A stretch of 64,000 nt of DNA, taken from NCBI RefSeq assembly GCF_002813775.1, contig NZ_CP020370.1:3807501-3871500 (forward strand). The letters are read 5' to 3'. A program made the position numbers and the translations under genes. This DNA is from Candidatus Thiodictyon syntrophicum. Its GTDB lineage: Bacteria; Pseudomonadota; Gammaproteobacteria; Chromatiales; Chromatiaceae. How positions within the stretch are numbered: position 1 is the first letter of the stretch; each line of letters starts with the position of its first letter. This document shows, in pieces, positions 1 to 10,100 of the stretch. The notes under the pieces were generated by a model that saw nothing but the letters and a program-made list of their open reading frames with translations, was not told where the DNA came from and searched no databases.

Positions 1-54
1 ACACCGCGTCGGCAGGACCCCCGCTCAACCGGGGTCCCATCCGGGCATCGTTCC

Positions 55-130
<76 letters not shown>

Positions 131-137
131 ATCAATG

Positions 138-168
138 AACCCCAACCGATTTTGGTTGGGGTTTTTTT
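138..168 (+). terminator. Rho-independent terminator of tRNA-Ala
   Basis: A 10-bp stem (138-147 with 154-163) and a 6-nt loop, followed by a run of seven T, beginning 8 nt after the tRNA. It separates the tRNA from the defence genes that start at 185. Confidence 0.9.
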
Positions 169-184
169 GTGCTCGATGTGAGCC

Positions 185-568
185 ATGATCGGCAAACGTG
201 ACCAACTCATCCAGCACATTGCGGCGAGCCCGTCGCCGGTGAGAACGACCGACGCCGCTCTTGCAGTTGGTTTGCCCCCCTCCCCCGAGACCTTTGCCGC
301 CTTGGACCTGTTGCTCGCCCTGTCACCGGAAGTGAGCGCATTCTCGGATGGCTGGGTGGCATCTGCGGACACCAGTGACCGGCGCATCCTCGGCGCACTG
401 CGGGCCTATGCTCAAGCCCACCCTGAAAGGCAGATTTTCCGCGTTGCCGCGGCACTCGGGCACCTGTCGGCGCAGGACCAGATGACCGAGCAACAGCTCC
501 GCGAATTGTTGTCCCGGACCAGTGAGTTCCAGCTCCTGGCGAACGCAATGATCAAACGAGGATCCTAG
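185..568 (+). CDS. Small protein, first gene of methylase/ATPase defence locus
   Basis: A 127-aa protein that I do not recognise. It is predicted to be mostly helical, with no signal peptide or membrane segment. The N-terminal half ([29 protein letters not shown]) has the rhythm of a winged-helix DNA-binding domain, which is an inference only. Its stop codon (TAG, 566-568) overlaps the GTG start of the methylase at 568, so the two are translationally coupled. This makes it the first gene of the locus, 17 nt after the T-run of the tRNA terminator. A regulator or accessory subunit would fit the position, but nothing in the sequence proves a function. Confidence 0.7.
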   Translation: MIGKRDQLIQHIAASPSPVRTTDAALAVGLPPSPETFAALDLLLALSPEVSAFSDGWVASADTSDRRILGALRAYAQAHPERQIFRVAAALGHLSAQDQMTEQQLRELLSRTSEFQLLANAMIKRGS

Positions 569-756
569 TGGCAAAGAAGCTCAACGGATATGACCGCACC
601 GCGGCCCTGCAAGCGGCCAGGAGTCACCTCTCGACGGCGCTCGGCTATGTCGATATCGGACCGATCCGGATCACCGATCAAGACTGCATCGTCGCGATGG
701 CAAATGATAGACCGGTCATCCTGGTCTCAGGGTCCCGTCAAAGTCCGGGGGCTTGA
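568..756 (+). pseudogene. 5' fragment of the methylase gene, cut by an insertion sequence
   Basis: GTG start overlapping the preceding stop. Residues 1-53 (568-726) are the genuine N-terminus of the downstream methylase. From 728 the frame runs into the insertion sequence and stops at 756. Deleting 728-2793 (the element plus one copy of the 9-bp duplication) joins base 727 to 2794 exactly in frame with the methylase at 2967, restoring a protein of about 625 aa. The restored N-terminal 110 residues look like the HSDR_N nuclease-like fold (residues PVILV, a later QAYAQEL helix, then DYIWAT). The usual E-x-K catalytic strand is replaced by VW, so this domain is probably inactive. Confidence 0.85.
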
Positions 757-2784
757 CGTAGCGGCGGGGGCCTCGGGCGATGCGAAGCGCGCGGGTGACG
801 GTCGGGCGGTAGATCTGGCGAAGACGATCGCGGGGTTGGGCGAGGCGCGCGAAGGGGAAGTGCGCGGGCGCAGGCGAGCGCCAGCCTCCGCCGGAGCGGC
901 CGTGCGTCAGCGTCAGCGGCGTCGGGTGTCAGACGCCGATGGCGGCCAGGGCCCGGCGCGGTTGGTGAGCGAAGGCGCGCAGGGCGCTGGCGATATTGGT
1001 AAAGCCGTGCAGACGAGCCAAGGCGATGGCGAAGTTGCGCAGGCTGGCCATGATGGCCGGTCCGTGGCCGACGCGCACGCGCGAGCGATCCTCGTCGAAG
1101 GTGACGTCGCGGACATAATGGGAGCGGTTCTCGATGCCCCAGTGGCCGCGGTTGAGTTGCAGGAGTCGCGGCGGGTCGGCCAACTGCGGTGGCAGGCTGG
1201 TCACGGCGAACACCGTCTCGTCGCGTTGCTTGCCCGACGTGAGTTCGGTGACGGCGCGTTCGATGCGACAGACCTGGGCGACGTGGGGGAAGTTGACGTA
1301 GTCGTTGAGGGCCGTGGAGGCCATCAAGCGGCGCTGCTCCAGGCGCCCATGGCCCTTATCGAGGGTCGTGGTGCAGAGGGGGGAAATGCGCCTCGGTCAG
1401 GGCGCTGAGGTCGGCATAGAGGGTGGGCTGATTTTCTTTGACCGTGAAAAAATAGTGGGCCTGTTTCTCCTCGACCAGGAAGCGCGCGGTCTCGCGTTGG
1501 GTATGCAGCGCATCGGCGGTGACCACCCGTCCCGTGAGGTCCAAGGGTGCGAGCAGCGGTTTGAGCTCCGGGATCTCGTTGGTCTTGGCCGGGATCTCGC
1601 GCTGCGCCACGGTCACGCCCTGATCTTGGAGGAACGCGCTGAGCAGATGCACCTGGGTGCCGTCGGGGCGCACCGCCCCGCGCAGGGCCTTACCATCGAC
1701 GGCCACGGCATCGTCGGCAGCGACGAGGCCGAGCAGCCAGTCACTCAAGGTGGCATCAATGGCGGCAACGTCGCTGGCTTGCAGGACGCGGCGCAAGGTC
1801 GGCTCGGAGGGTGGCTCGAAGCGCTCGGTGCGGGGATTGTAGCGGGCGTGTAGACGCTTGAGTTGGGCCTGGGTCAGGCGCGCTGCCCACTCGGCGAGCG
1901 CGGTATAGCCGCGGTTGCCGGCGAGTACGGCGGCGAGGCCGATGCTCAACACCGTGGCCTGGGGATGGCGTTTACCGCGCGGACGGCGCCGATCGGGCAG
2001 CGCGCGCAGACGCTGCTGCAGGTCCTGCATCTGGGCCGTGGTCAGGGTGACGGATTGCATTGGCGTGCTCCAAGGGGCGGGTAGCACGGGGGCGCACAAC
2101 AGCGCCCGGGCGCGTGGGTGCAACGGATAGACGAGTGCCTGCTTGGGTTCGCCATGGGGGGTATAGCGGCCGTTGCAGCGCGCAAAGCCGCGCGTGGTGC
2201 CGACCACCTGCCAGTTGGCGGCGCGGTAACAGGCACCGGTAAAACGCGTTGGATCGACGAAGGTCTCGGCCAGCAACAGGCGGTGACCATGGACGCGCAG
2301 CCAATCGTCGGACAGGCGCCGCAGGTTCAGCGCCAGGATGCGCGAGGCCAGATTAGGGACGCGCCCGGTGGCGGGGAGGATCAAGAACCGGGCGTTGTTG
2401 GCCAGCAGATGCAGGCGTTGATAGTGCAGCACCCGCGGCCAACCGATCCAGGCATCGCGGGCCGCGCACTTGAGCGCCGCCGCCTGCCAGCCGAGCAGCG
2501 CCAGCCAGCACCCATCAAGCGTGGCAACGTAGCGTAAGGTCTTGCCGAATAACGAGCGTAGGCCCAGGTAATGATGCGCCTCGACCAGCGCATCCCACGC
2601 GTCCCGCTCCCCGGGCAGGATCAGGCGGACCTCCAGACGCCGGAGTAACTCCGACGCGGGGCGGCAGGACTGGCAAGGAATTTCGGCCATGCCGACTGTT
2701 GTAAGACATTTCGGGCCGAAAATCCAGTTCTGCGAACATCGGTCACAAGCTCAAGGGGCTACGGGTGAACTCGACGGAGCCCTG
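728..2784 (-). mobile_element. ISAs1-type insertion sequence with DruA (DUF4338) domain
   Basis: The 2057-bp element is bounded by imperfect inverted repeats, both starting CAGGG (728-745 and the complement of 2767-2784, 13 of 18 positions identical). It is flanked by a perfect 9-bp direct duplication, TCCTGGTCT, at 719-727 and 2785-2793. It contains one transposase gene on the minus strand, broken by a frameshift. Precise boundaries and a perfect target duplication indicate a recent simple insertion. Confidence 0.92.
929..2690 (-). pseudogene. DruA-ISAs1 fusion transposase, frameshifted
   Basis: Read from 2690 down, residues 1 to about 205 match DUF4338, the domain of Druantia protein DruA. 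From about residue 210 (MQSVTLTTAQM) it is an ISAs1-family DDE transposase with the first Asp in AVDGKALRG and the second in VTADALHTQ. The frame ends at 1356 with HHDPR-stop. The correct continuation (DKGHGRLEQRRL... GIENRSHYVRDV, which carries the catalytic Glu) lies in another frame ending at 929. The shift maps to the run TTTCCCCCC (complement of 1378-1386). A one-base indel is the simplest reading; programmed slippage on this run cannot be excluded. The DruA-transposase fusion is known in databases as ISAs1 family. Confidence 0.88.
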
Positions 2785-2966
2785 TCCTGGTCTGGGCACC
2801 AGAGGACGAGGGACCGATCAACCCGGCTGACCAGGCGTATGCACAAGAACTCGCGGCCTCGATCGATGTTGGGCCCGCCGACTACATCTGGGCGACCAGC
2901 ACCGGCATCCCTGGTGACGGGTATATTTTCTCGTGGCTGCCGGACAAGGAGTGCCAGGTCAGCGAG

Positions 2967-4511
2967 TTGCCCACGGCCGAGGCCGCCCCGGCGGGCGAGA
3001 AGGGCCGGCGGACACGTGCCGATGCGGCCGGTTTCAAGCATCTCCAGTCGGAGTTCGACCAACTCCATGAGCAGATCTACGCCGCCCGTGAGCCGATCGA
3101 CAGCTCGAACGATCTGACGGCCCAGCTCTGCAAGTGCATCTTCCTCAAGATGCACATGGAGCGGCATCCGGACTTTCGGGCAGAGGCGGATGCGCCGCCG
3201 CTGATCGACATCTTCCAGCCGCACTACGTCACGGCCCATGGAGAGAAGGCCGTCGACGAGATCAAGAAGGCCTTCGCCCAAGCGCGCAGCCTGCCCGAAT
3301 ACAACGTCGTCGATGACCGAGGCAACACGTTCGAGATCTTCGACCGGGACGATTACATCAAATTTCGCCGCCCCGAGACCTACGCCGCCATCGCCGGCTT
3401 CCTGAATCGCCACGAACTGACCCGGCCCGATGCCTCTGGGATCGAGGACGACATGGTGGGGCGCGCCTTCGACGTGATGTTGCGCGGGCGATTCGAGGGG
3501 AAAGGCGGGATGGGGGTGTACCTGACCCCTCAGCAGGTTCGCGACGCCATGGTCCACATGGTCTTCCACGACCTGCTCACCGAGGACCCCGGCCTGCTGA
3601 CGCGCGTCGACCCCAAGACCGGGCGTCCGGAATTGCGGATTTGCGACCCCTGCTGCGGGTCCGCCGGCTTTCTGATTACGAGCATGCGCGAGGTGCGCAA
3701 ACACGTCGACAAGCTCGTCGGCATGTCACTGGAACAACGGGCAAAGCTGCTGCAAGGTATCTTCCACCATGGGTTCGAGGGTGCCGACAACGCCCCCAAC
3801 ATGGTCCTCCTGGCGCGCATCAACATGGCACTCCACGGTGACGCGCGCCCGCGGGTCTTTCGCGTATCGAGCTCGCTCACCTCCGACATCTTCGAGGCGG
3901 AGAGCTTCGACCTCATTCTCACCAACCCCCCGTTCAAGAAGGGTGGCATTACGGACGAGGCGCAGCCGGAGGTGCTGAAGGCCTACCAGTCCGCCATCGA
4001 CCAACGTGGCCTGGTGATTGCGGACGGAAGCCTACTGGCGCTCGGTGCCAAGCCCGACGCCAAAGGGCGCTGGAAGCCGGTCAACAGTGTCGATCCCGCG
4101 GTACTCTTCATCGACCGCTGTCTCCAACTCCTTAAGCCCGGCGGCCGGCTCCTCATCGTCCTCCCCGATGGTATCCTCTGCAACAGCGGCGACCGCTATG
4201 TGCGTGAGTACCTCATGGGCACGAAGGACGAGGCCACCGGCCAGTTCATTGGCGGCAAGGCGGTGGTCAAGGCGGTCGTGAGCCTGCCCCCCGTCACCTT
4301 CCGGCTGTCTGGCGCCGGCGCCAAGACCAGCTTCCTCTATCTCCAGAAGAAGCGCCCCGGCGATGAACAAGGGCCAGTGTTCATGGCGGTGGCGGACGGC
4401 GTAGGCTTCGACGTGAAGCAGAACAAGGAGGTCGTCACCGGCGAAAACGACCTCGTGCGCATCGTCGAGGCCTACAAGGCCGGACCCCAAGCAGACCAGG
4501 CGGTCGGATGA
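2967..4511 (+). CDS. HsdM-like N6-adenine DNA methyltransferase (surviving 3' part of the split gene)
   Basis: Gamma-class adenine methylase of the type I restriction family. Motif I DPCCGSAGFL lies at about residue 226 of this reading frame and motif IV NPPF at about 319; an HsdM-type helical N-terminal part (LTAQLCKCIFLKMHMERHPDF) and the helicase-like MGVYLTPQQV region precede them. The open frame continues upstream to 2794 and, after removal of the insertion sequence, joins the 568 GTG start (625 aa in all). As it stands, translation could start at ATG 2967, leaving both catalytic motifs intact but removing 111 residues. The stop overlaps the next ATG (GGATGATGG). The HsdS-like protein at 15,393 is its likely specificity partner. 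Expression would have to come from within or beyond the insertion. Confidence 0.9.
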   Translation: MPTAEAAPAGEKGRRTRADAAGFKHLQSEFDQLHEQIYAAREPIDSSNDLTAQLCKCIFLKMHMERHPDFRAEADAPPLIDIFQPHYVTAHGEKAVDEIKKAFAQARSLPEYNVVDDRGNTFEIFDRDDYIKFRRPETYAAIAGFLNRHELTRPDASGIEDDMVGRAFDVMLRGRFEGKGGMGVYLTPQQVRDAMVHMVFHDLLTEDPGLLTRVDPKTGRPELRICDPCCGSAGFLITSMREVRKHVDKLVGMSLEQRAKLLQGIFHHGFEGADNAPNMVLLARINMALHGDARPRVFRVSSSLTSDIFEAESFDLILTNPPFKKGGITDEAQPEVLKAYQSAIDQRGLVIADGSLLALGAKPDAKGRWKPVNSVDPAVLFIDRCLQLLKPGGRLLIVLPDGILCNSGDRYVREYLMGTKDEATGQFIGGKAVVKAVVSLPPVTFRLSGAGAKTSFLYLQKKRPGDEQGPVFMAVADGVGFDVKQNKEVVTGENDLVRIVEAYKAGPQADQAVG

Positions 4512-6049
4512 TGGGCCCCACCACCGGCCTGGTTCCCCCGGTGGACCTGAACGCGCTCCAGGCCGAGCTGGTCGAACTCGCCCTCGGCGGCGTCGTTGAG
4601 CCGCGACCCGGTACGCAAAGCTGGCTCGCGGCCACCGGCATCACGCGAACGACCGCTGATGGTCGCCTGGTCGCTGACGATGATTGGCTGATCTGCTCAC
4701 TGCCCGCCCCATCGGACAAGGAACTGCTGGTCCGCTCCCTGCTGCGCGATCCGCTCTATCGGCTGCATCTGGATCTGCGCTTGGCGCAGATCGTCACGGC
4801 GGTCGGGGTGTCCGGCCGCTGGTCACGGCTGGAGGACCTTCTGTTCGGCGAACTGTCCCCCCTGGCCCCACGCCTGGCCGCCCTGGTCGAGCTCGCCAGA
4901 CCCGCAGACGGCGTGTGGGAACATGCAGATTGGGACGGCCTCGATGCACTCCAGCCTGACACCGCGGCGCAACTTGACGAGCGGTGCTGGGGGATCAGCG
5001 CGAGCGCGGAGGCGATGTTCCCGGTGCTGCGCGCGCGTTATCCCGCGTTTGCCTTGGTACCCGTGTTCCACGCCGCCGCCGATGACTTCGTTGCGTCCGT
5101 CGTTGCGGCTGCCGCGCTCGGAGAGTCCGTACAGGTCCCAGCCGAGCACCGGGCCGACCTAACTGCACTGGCCCGACGGGGGCTCCCTCTGTGGTACCGG
5201 GCGCTCGGGGACCAGACACTGGAGGTTACCCTGAGCGCGCCCTGTCGCGTGCGAGGTAAGCAGCCAGACCTTGCAAGCCGCCCCTCTACCCGAGGTGTCC
5301 CAGCCCATGCGCGGGCCGGGTCTGCGCTGCTTCCTCCCCCACCTCGCGGCCTGCGCGCGTCCTTCTGGGAGATCGCCGAGACCGCGACCTCTGGGTTGGC
5401 CTTCGTCGGCACCGCGCACCGGGAACTGTGGCCCGCCGACCAGGACGCCATACGGCGCGGCCTGCCCCGCGGCGAGGACCTTGCAGGTCTCGCCCGTCCA
5501 CGTCGCTGCGGGCATGGCGCCCAAGACCCCGCAGATGCGGCGCTGCGGTTGCTTTGCGATCATCCGCTGTTCGGTTTCTGGCTTCAGATCCTGCTCGTCG
5601 AGGCACTCGACCGCGAGCTCGGCGCGGAGACCCTGCTGTTGGCGCCGCCGACACCGCCGCTCGTCGATGACATTGAGGCCGCGACCCATCTGTATTACCG
5701 GCCGCGTGTCGAGTCGCAGCAGCAGGCCCCGCCCTTGCGGGATCTGGGGGCGCTGGACGACGCCATGACGCCGGTTGCCGTCGCGCTCGGGGTAAGTCCC
5801 GTCGGTGTGCTGGGACCCGCGGCCGGCCCCTGGTCGCTGAGCCTGGCACTGCTCGCGCACATCGGCGTCGCGCAGCATCGCCACGATCGTTGGACCCTCT
5901 CGGCTCACGCGCTCGATCGGCTCCACGGCGGCGGACTCATGACCGGGGTCATTCGCCGCGGCCGGGGGGTTCGCGAACACCTTCACGATCTGCTCGAGGC
6001 CCTCTGGCGCAAGCGTGCCGACGCCGATCAGGGGGCATCCGGTGTCTGA
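4508..6049 (+). CDS. Defence-locus protein of unknown function (513 aa)
   Basis: No family recognised. The protein is Leu/Ala/Arg-rich and soluble, with no signal peptide, no nucleotide-binding loop and no obvious catalytic motif. Two ATG codons in tandem at 4508 and 4511 overlap the methylase stop, and its own stop overlaps the GTG of the next gene, so it is made in step with its neighbours. Length and placement between methylase and ATPase suggest a structural or target-recognition subunit of the same complex. That is inference from context only. Confidence 0.8.
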   Translation: MMGPTTGLVPPVDLNALQAELVELALGGVVEPRPGTQSWLAATGITRTTADGRLVADDDWLICSLPAPSDKELLVRSLLRDPLYRLHLDLRLAQIVTAVGVSGRWSRLEDLLFGELSPLAPRLAALVELARPADGVWEHADWDGLDALQPDTAAQLDERCWGISASAEAMFPVLRARYPAFALVPVFHAAADDFVASVVAAAALGESVQVPAEHRADLTALARRGLPLWYRALGDQTLEVTLSAPCRVRGKQPDLASRPSTRGVPAHARAGSALLPPPPRGLRASFWEIAETATSGLAFVGTAHRELWPADQDAIRRGLPRGEDLAGLARPRRCGHGAQDPADAALRLLCDHPLFGFWLQILLVEALDRELGAETLLLAPPTPPLVDDIEAATHLYYRPRVESQQQAPPLRDLGALDDAMTPVAVALGVSPVGVLGPAAGPWSLSLALLAHIGVAQHRHDRWTLSAHALDRLHGGGLMTGVIRRGRGVREHLHDLLEALWRKRADADQGASGV

Positions 6050-7124
6050 GCCCCGATCCATCGCCCTGACCCGACTCGCCCTGTGGTGCGACCCCACCCG
6101 CATCCAGACGTGGCCGAAGTTTCTCGCCTCGCTCCCAGAAGACGCGCTCGCCCCGACGCCCACCGACCTGGGGCGAGCCTTCGTGACGACGCGCATGACC
6201 TCCACTGGACATGCGGCCGCATTCGACCTGGTTCGCAATCTGGCCGGCCTGGAGTGCAAGGCCGGGCGGCTGCAACTGCGCGGCCTGGGCCTGCTCCGGC
6301 GCTCACCCGCGGGCTACGCGGTGAGCGCCGACGGCCGGGCACTCGCCGCCGCCTACCGCGCAAACCCCGCGGGCCCCGAATGGCCGCGTCTGTTCGCCGA
6401 TGCGCTCCTGGGCCTTGAGCCGCGCACGCGGGCGCTCATCAAGCGCCTGTCCGAAGAAGGTGCGGTCCTCAAGTTCGAGCGCGACGCCTGGTTCGCCGGG
6501 AGCTACCGCCGGGCCCGCCTGGTGCGTACCGGCGAACCGGACATGTTTCCCCTCGACGCGGCCAGGGAGCGGCGGACGCTGCGTGAATCGCTCAACGACG
6601 ACGCCTGGTGGTGCCTGGGAGAATGGCGTTCGGACCCATGCCTCGAAGGTGCGACGCATTGCCGTTTCCGCGGCACGCGCAGTGAGGCTTTCTCGCTGCA
6701 CGGCATCGGCCCGGCGCTGCGCGCCGCCTGTGAGGTGCTGCTCGTCGGCGGGCTGCTGCACCGCAACGGCGGCGAGCTGCGCCTGGACAGGGCCGCGGCC
6801 ATCCGTCTGCTGCCCGGGCGTGCCGCCGATTTCGGCTGGCTCGCCGGTGAGAGCGAATCAGGCAACCTGATGATCACGCTGGCGCAAGTCCTGCCGGGGC
6901 TCTGCTCTGCGACGGGTCACGTGGTGGCCTCGGAGCTACGCAACCTACTGCGCGCCCGGGGTGTCGCCGATCCGGACCGCGCCATCGCCGCGGCGCAAAG
7001 CGAGGGGCGCCTGCTCGTCTACGCGGAGGACTATGGCCAGTCCCGCCACGGCGAGGGCCTGTTCGGAGACCCAAGAAAGCAGCTTGTGAAGCTGCATCTC
7101 GTCGGCATCGGCCCAGGGGCTTAA
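6042..7124 (+). CDS. Defence-locus protein with winged-helix-like segment (360 aa)
   Basis: The start chosen is GTG 6042 (MSEPRSIAL), which overlaps the previous stop; a longer frame exists from 6015. Around residues 70-105 the pattern LQLRGLGLLRRSPAGYAVSADGRAL resembles a winged-helix recognition helix and wing, so DNA binding is possible. The middle is Arg/Trp-rich and the C-terminus (about 280-360) is another helical domain. There is no membrane segment and no catalytic motif that I can name. It ends 3 nt before the ATPase ATG. Function unknown; probably a subunit of the same complex as its neighbours. Confidence 0.78.
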   Translation: MSEPRSIALTRLALWCDPTRIQTWPKFLASLPEDALAPTPTDLGRAFVTTRMTSTGHAAAFDLVRNLAGLECKAGRLQLRGLGLLRRSPAGYAVSADGRALAAAYRANPAGPEWPRLFADALLGLEPRTRALIKRLSEEGAVLKFERDAWFAGSYRRARLVRTGEPDMFPLDAARERRTLRESLNDDAWWCLGEWRSDPCLEGATHCRFRGTRSEAFSLHGIGPALRAACEVLLVGGLLHRNGGELRLDRAAAIRLLPGRAADFGWLAGESESGNLMITLAQVLPGLCSATGHVVASELRNLLRARGVADPDRAIAAAQSEGRLLVYAEDYGQSRHGEGLFGDPRKQLVKLHLVGIGPGA

Positions 7125-7127
7125 GGT

Positions 7128-10100
7128 ATGACCCACAGCAACCAGAACCCCTGGCAACGTGAAGGTGTCTCGATCCTTCCCGCCCGCCTGTCAGAGATTG
7201 CACCCATCGTGGGTCAGAAGCGGCTCTTCGAGAAGCTCTCCACCTTCAAGACCGAGATCGAGCGTCCCACTGGTCAGGACCTGAGCGGTTTCTTCATGAT
7301 CATCGGCGGCTGGGGCCTCGGCAAGAGCCGGGTCGGTCACGAGATCTGCCTGGAAGCCGTGTCGGACGAGGTGGAGTGGATCCTCGACGGCGCACCCCGG
7401 CGTGTCTTCGACCCCGGCTTCCCGCGGGGAACCTTGCCGCTCTTCCTTCGCTACATCCAGGTGACCGCGGGACCGCTCGGCGCCAACCTGGAGGCCGACA
7501 ACTGGATCCCCAGTGTCACCTGTGAGGCACTGGCCCAGCTCGCCGGCCTGCGGACCCATGACACGGCCAACAAGCTGGCGCGCAACCAGGACCAAATCCT
7601 CGAGCGCGTCCGCACGGCGCTGAAGCCCCGCGGCTGGGAACGGATCCTGCCGGACCTCGCGGCCGCGCTCGCCGCGTCCGATCCGCACACCACGGCGCGC
7701 GCGGCGCTGGGCGTCCTGCGCACGATCGGCATCGAGCGGCTCTTGCTCGTCATGGACGAGATCGAGGACATCACCGATGTGCAGCGCGACGGGCTGCCGT
7801 CGCACGAGCGCCAGGGCATCGACCAGGGCCTGCTGACCGTCATCCCCCGTGTCATCAAGGCCGAAGAGACACGGCAGGAATTCCCCGAGGTCAATTTTCT
7901 GCTGCTGTGTTCGCTCGCGGTCGGCGACCTGCTGCGCCAGATCCCGGCCAATGAGCGGCGCACCGGCTGGCACGAACTCACCAGCAACAGCTTCGGCGAC
8001 GTCAGCGCCTTCTTCGACTATCTGCGAGGGCACCGCCCGGGCGTTGCCGCGGCCATCGCCACCTACCCCCAGGGCCTCAAGGAGGCCGCCTTCTTCGCCG
8101 CGAACCGCAACTTCGGCTGGTTCAACGTCCTGATGCACCATGCGCACGAGAACCACCGGGGCGGCACCATCTCCACCCCCGACCTGCTGTGCAAGTTCGC
8201 GCAGAGCGCCACCCGGGGCGGCCAGGACTCGGTCTTCGACACGGCCGCGCTGGGCCCGACGCGCCTCGAGCGCGATGGCGATTACGACGCCATCGTGCGC
8301 GCCCTCTACTCACTGCTGCCGCTGGAGATCGGCACCCGGGACGGTCTCGACCAGGCCACCGCGGAGCGCTTCCTTGCGAAGGTGGATCACGGGCACAGTG
8401 GCCGCCCGCTCTTCACGCGGGTCCTGGAGATCACCCCGCCCGCGCAGCACCGCGTGATGGCCCACATGGTCGCCTCGGGCTTCCGCAATGCGCGCGGCGC
8501 CGAGCTCGTGCTCGTGGGCGAGGTGCAATTCGACCTCGCACTCGTACTCGCGGGCCTGGAAGCCTACTCTATCGGGCTGCCCGCGGAGCGCCGCGGCCAC
8601 TGGCTGATCTGCACGGATGAAACCGAGTTCACCCACCAGTTGGCGGGCCTGTCCCCCTACCCGGAGCAGGCCCAGCAGTTCGCCCCCTACCTGCACGGCC
8701 TGCTCCTCGACCCGGCCTACCGGGTCAAGGACGCACAGGGCGCGGACCTGATGCTCGTCGCCCCGGCCTTTTCGTTTCTGCGCGATTTCAACCGGCTCAA
8801 CAAGACCCGGCTCGATGACCAGGGTTACCTGCGCGACGCGGCCAGGAACACCCGGCTCGAGGAGTCCTTCCGCGCGGCCGACCAGGACCCCGCCCGGCGT
8901 TCCCGGTGTCTGCTGCAAGGGCTCGCCAATTGCTGGGAGGGCGACTCCGCGGCGCCGCCCCTGACCTGGCTCACCAGCGACCTGGGCCTGCCCGCGGCCC
9001 GTTGGTCGCCCGCGGCCGGGCCCTTGGACCTGGCGGCCTCGGGTCAGGCCACAGTGCTCTACGCGACCGGTGCGACGGACGCGACGCTGGAGAGCGCACT
9101 CGCGCACCTGGCCAGCCGGCGCAACCAGGCGGGGGCCGAGCCGATCGTACTCGTCCTCCAGGAACAGCCGGAGCGTGCGGGCGCACTTGCAGCGCACCTC
9201 CCCCGCTTGGTCCCCAGCCTGGCGCCGCTGGTCGTCGTGCACAACCTGGTGCGCCGAAGCGCCGAGGATCTGGTGCGGCTCGGCCTGCTGGGCGAGGCCT
9301 TCGAGCCCACCGACCTGCGTACCAGCCACTTCCACGCGGTCATCGGTCGGGCCCGGGAGCACTTCAAGCAGGTCCTCGACCAGTGGGTCATCGAGGGCCC
9401 GGAGCACCAGGGCCTGCTCCTGCGTCCGCTCTTTTACGGCACCAAGGCGAGCGACGCCGACCTCCGGCTGTTCGCCCGCGGCTACACGGCCCTGCGCGCC
9501 GGCCGCAGCTTCCACGAAATCACCCAGCCCGGCTGCGATGTGTTCGCCACCGACGCGGAGCGCGACCGCTTCAAGAAGGTGCTGGGCAAACACGCCGAGC
9601 CTGGACCCAGGTTCGCCGGCGCGCCGCACGAACCGCTGGTGCAGGCGGTCGGCGGCGACTACCAGGTGCGCGTCGCCCGGCCCTTCATCAGCTTCATGCA
9701 GCGTTGCGGCGACGTGCCCAAGACCCAGGCCGACCTGGAGCGGTGGTTCCTCTTCGACCGGCGCGGCGAGAAACGTGAGGAACTCGAACAGCCCCGCGAG
9801 GTGGTACGCACCTGGGTCCTGTTCCTGGAGGCGATCGGCCTGCTGCAGGGAGAGACCAACAGCTTCGCCCGGGTATCGCGGCACGAGCTCGACAGCCGGC
9901 TGCGCGGCGCCGACGCCTGGCTCGGCGGCCCCTTCAAGACGGCCGCCGAGCGCATCGGGCGCATCGACCAGGACGCGGGCGCCCAACTCACCGGCGTCGC
10001 GGCCAAGAGCGCCCAGCACAAGCTCAAGGACGCCGGCAAGAAGCTCGCCGCGCTCGACCTGGACTACCTGCGCCTGCCTTGGGACGAGCTGAACCGCGCG

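Noticed and set aside
2751-3704. A 317-aa open frame on the minus strand opposite the methylase
   Set aside because: It is the mirror of a high-GC coding frame; the plus-strand methylase has clear catalytic motifs and the minus frame has none.
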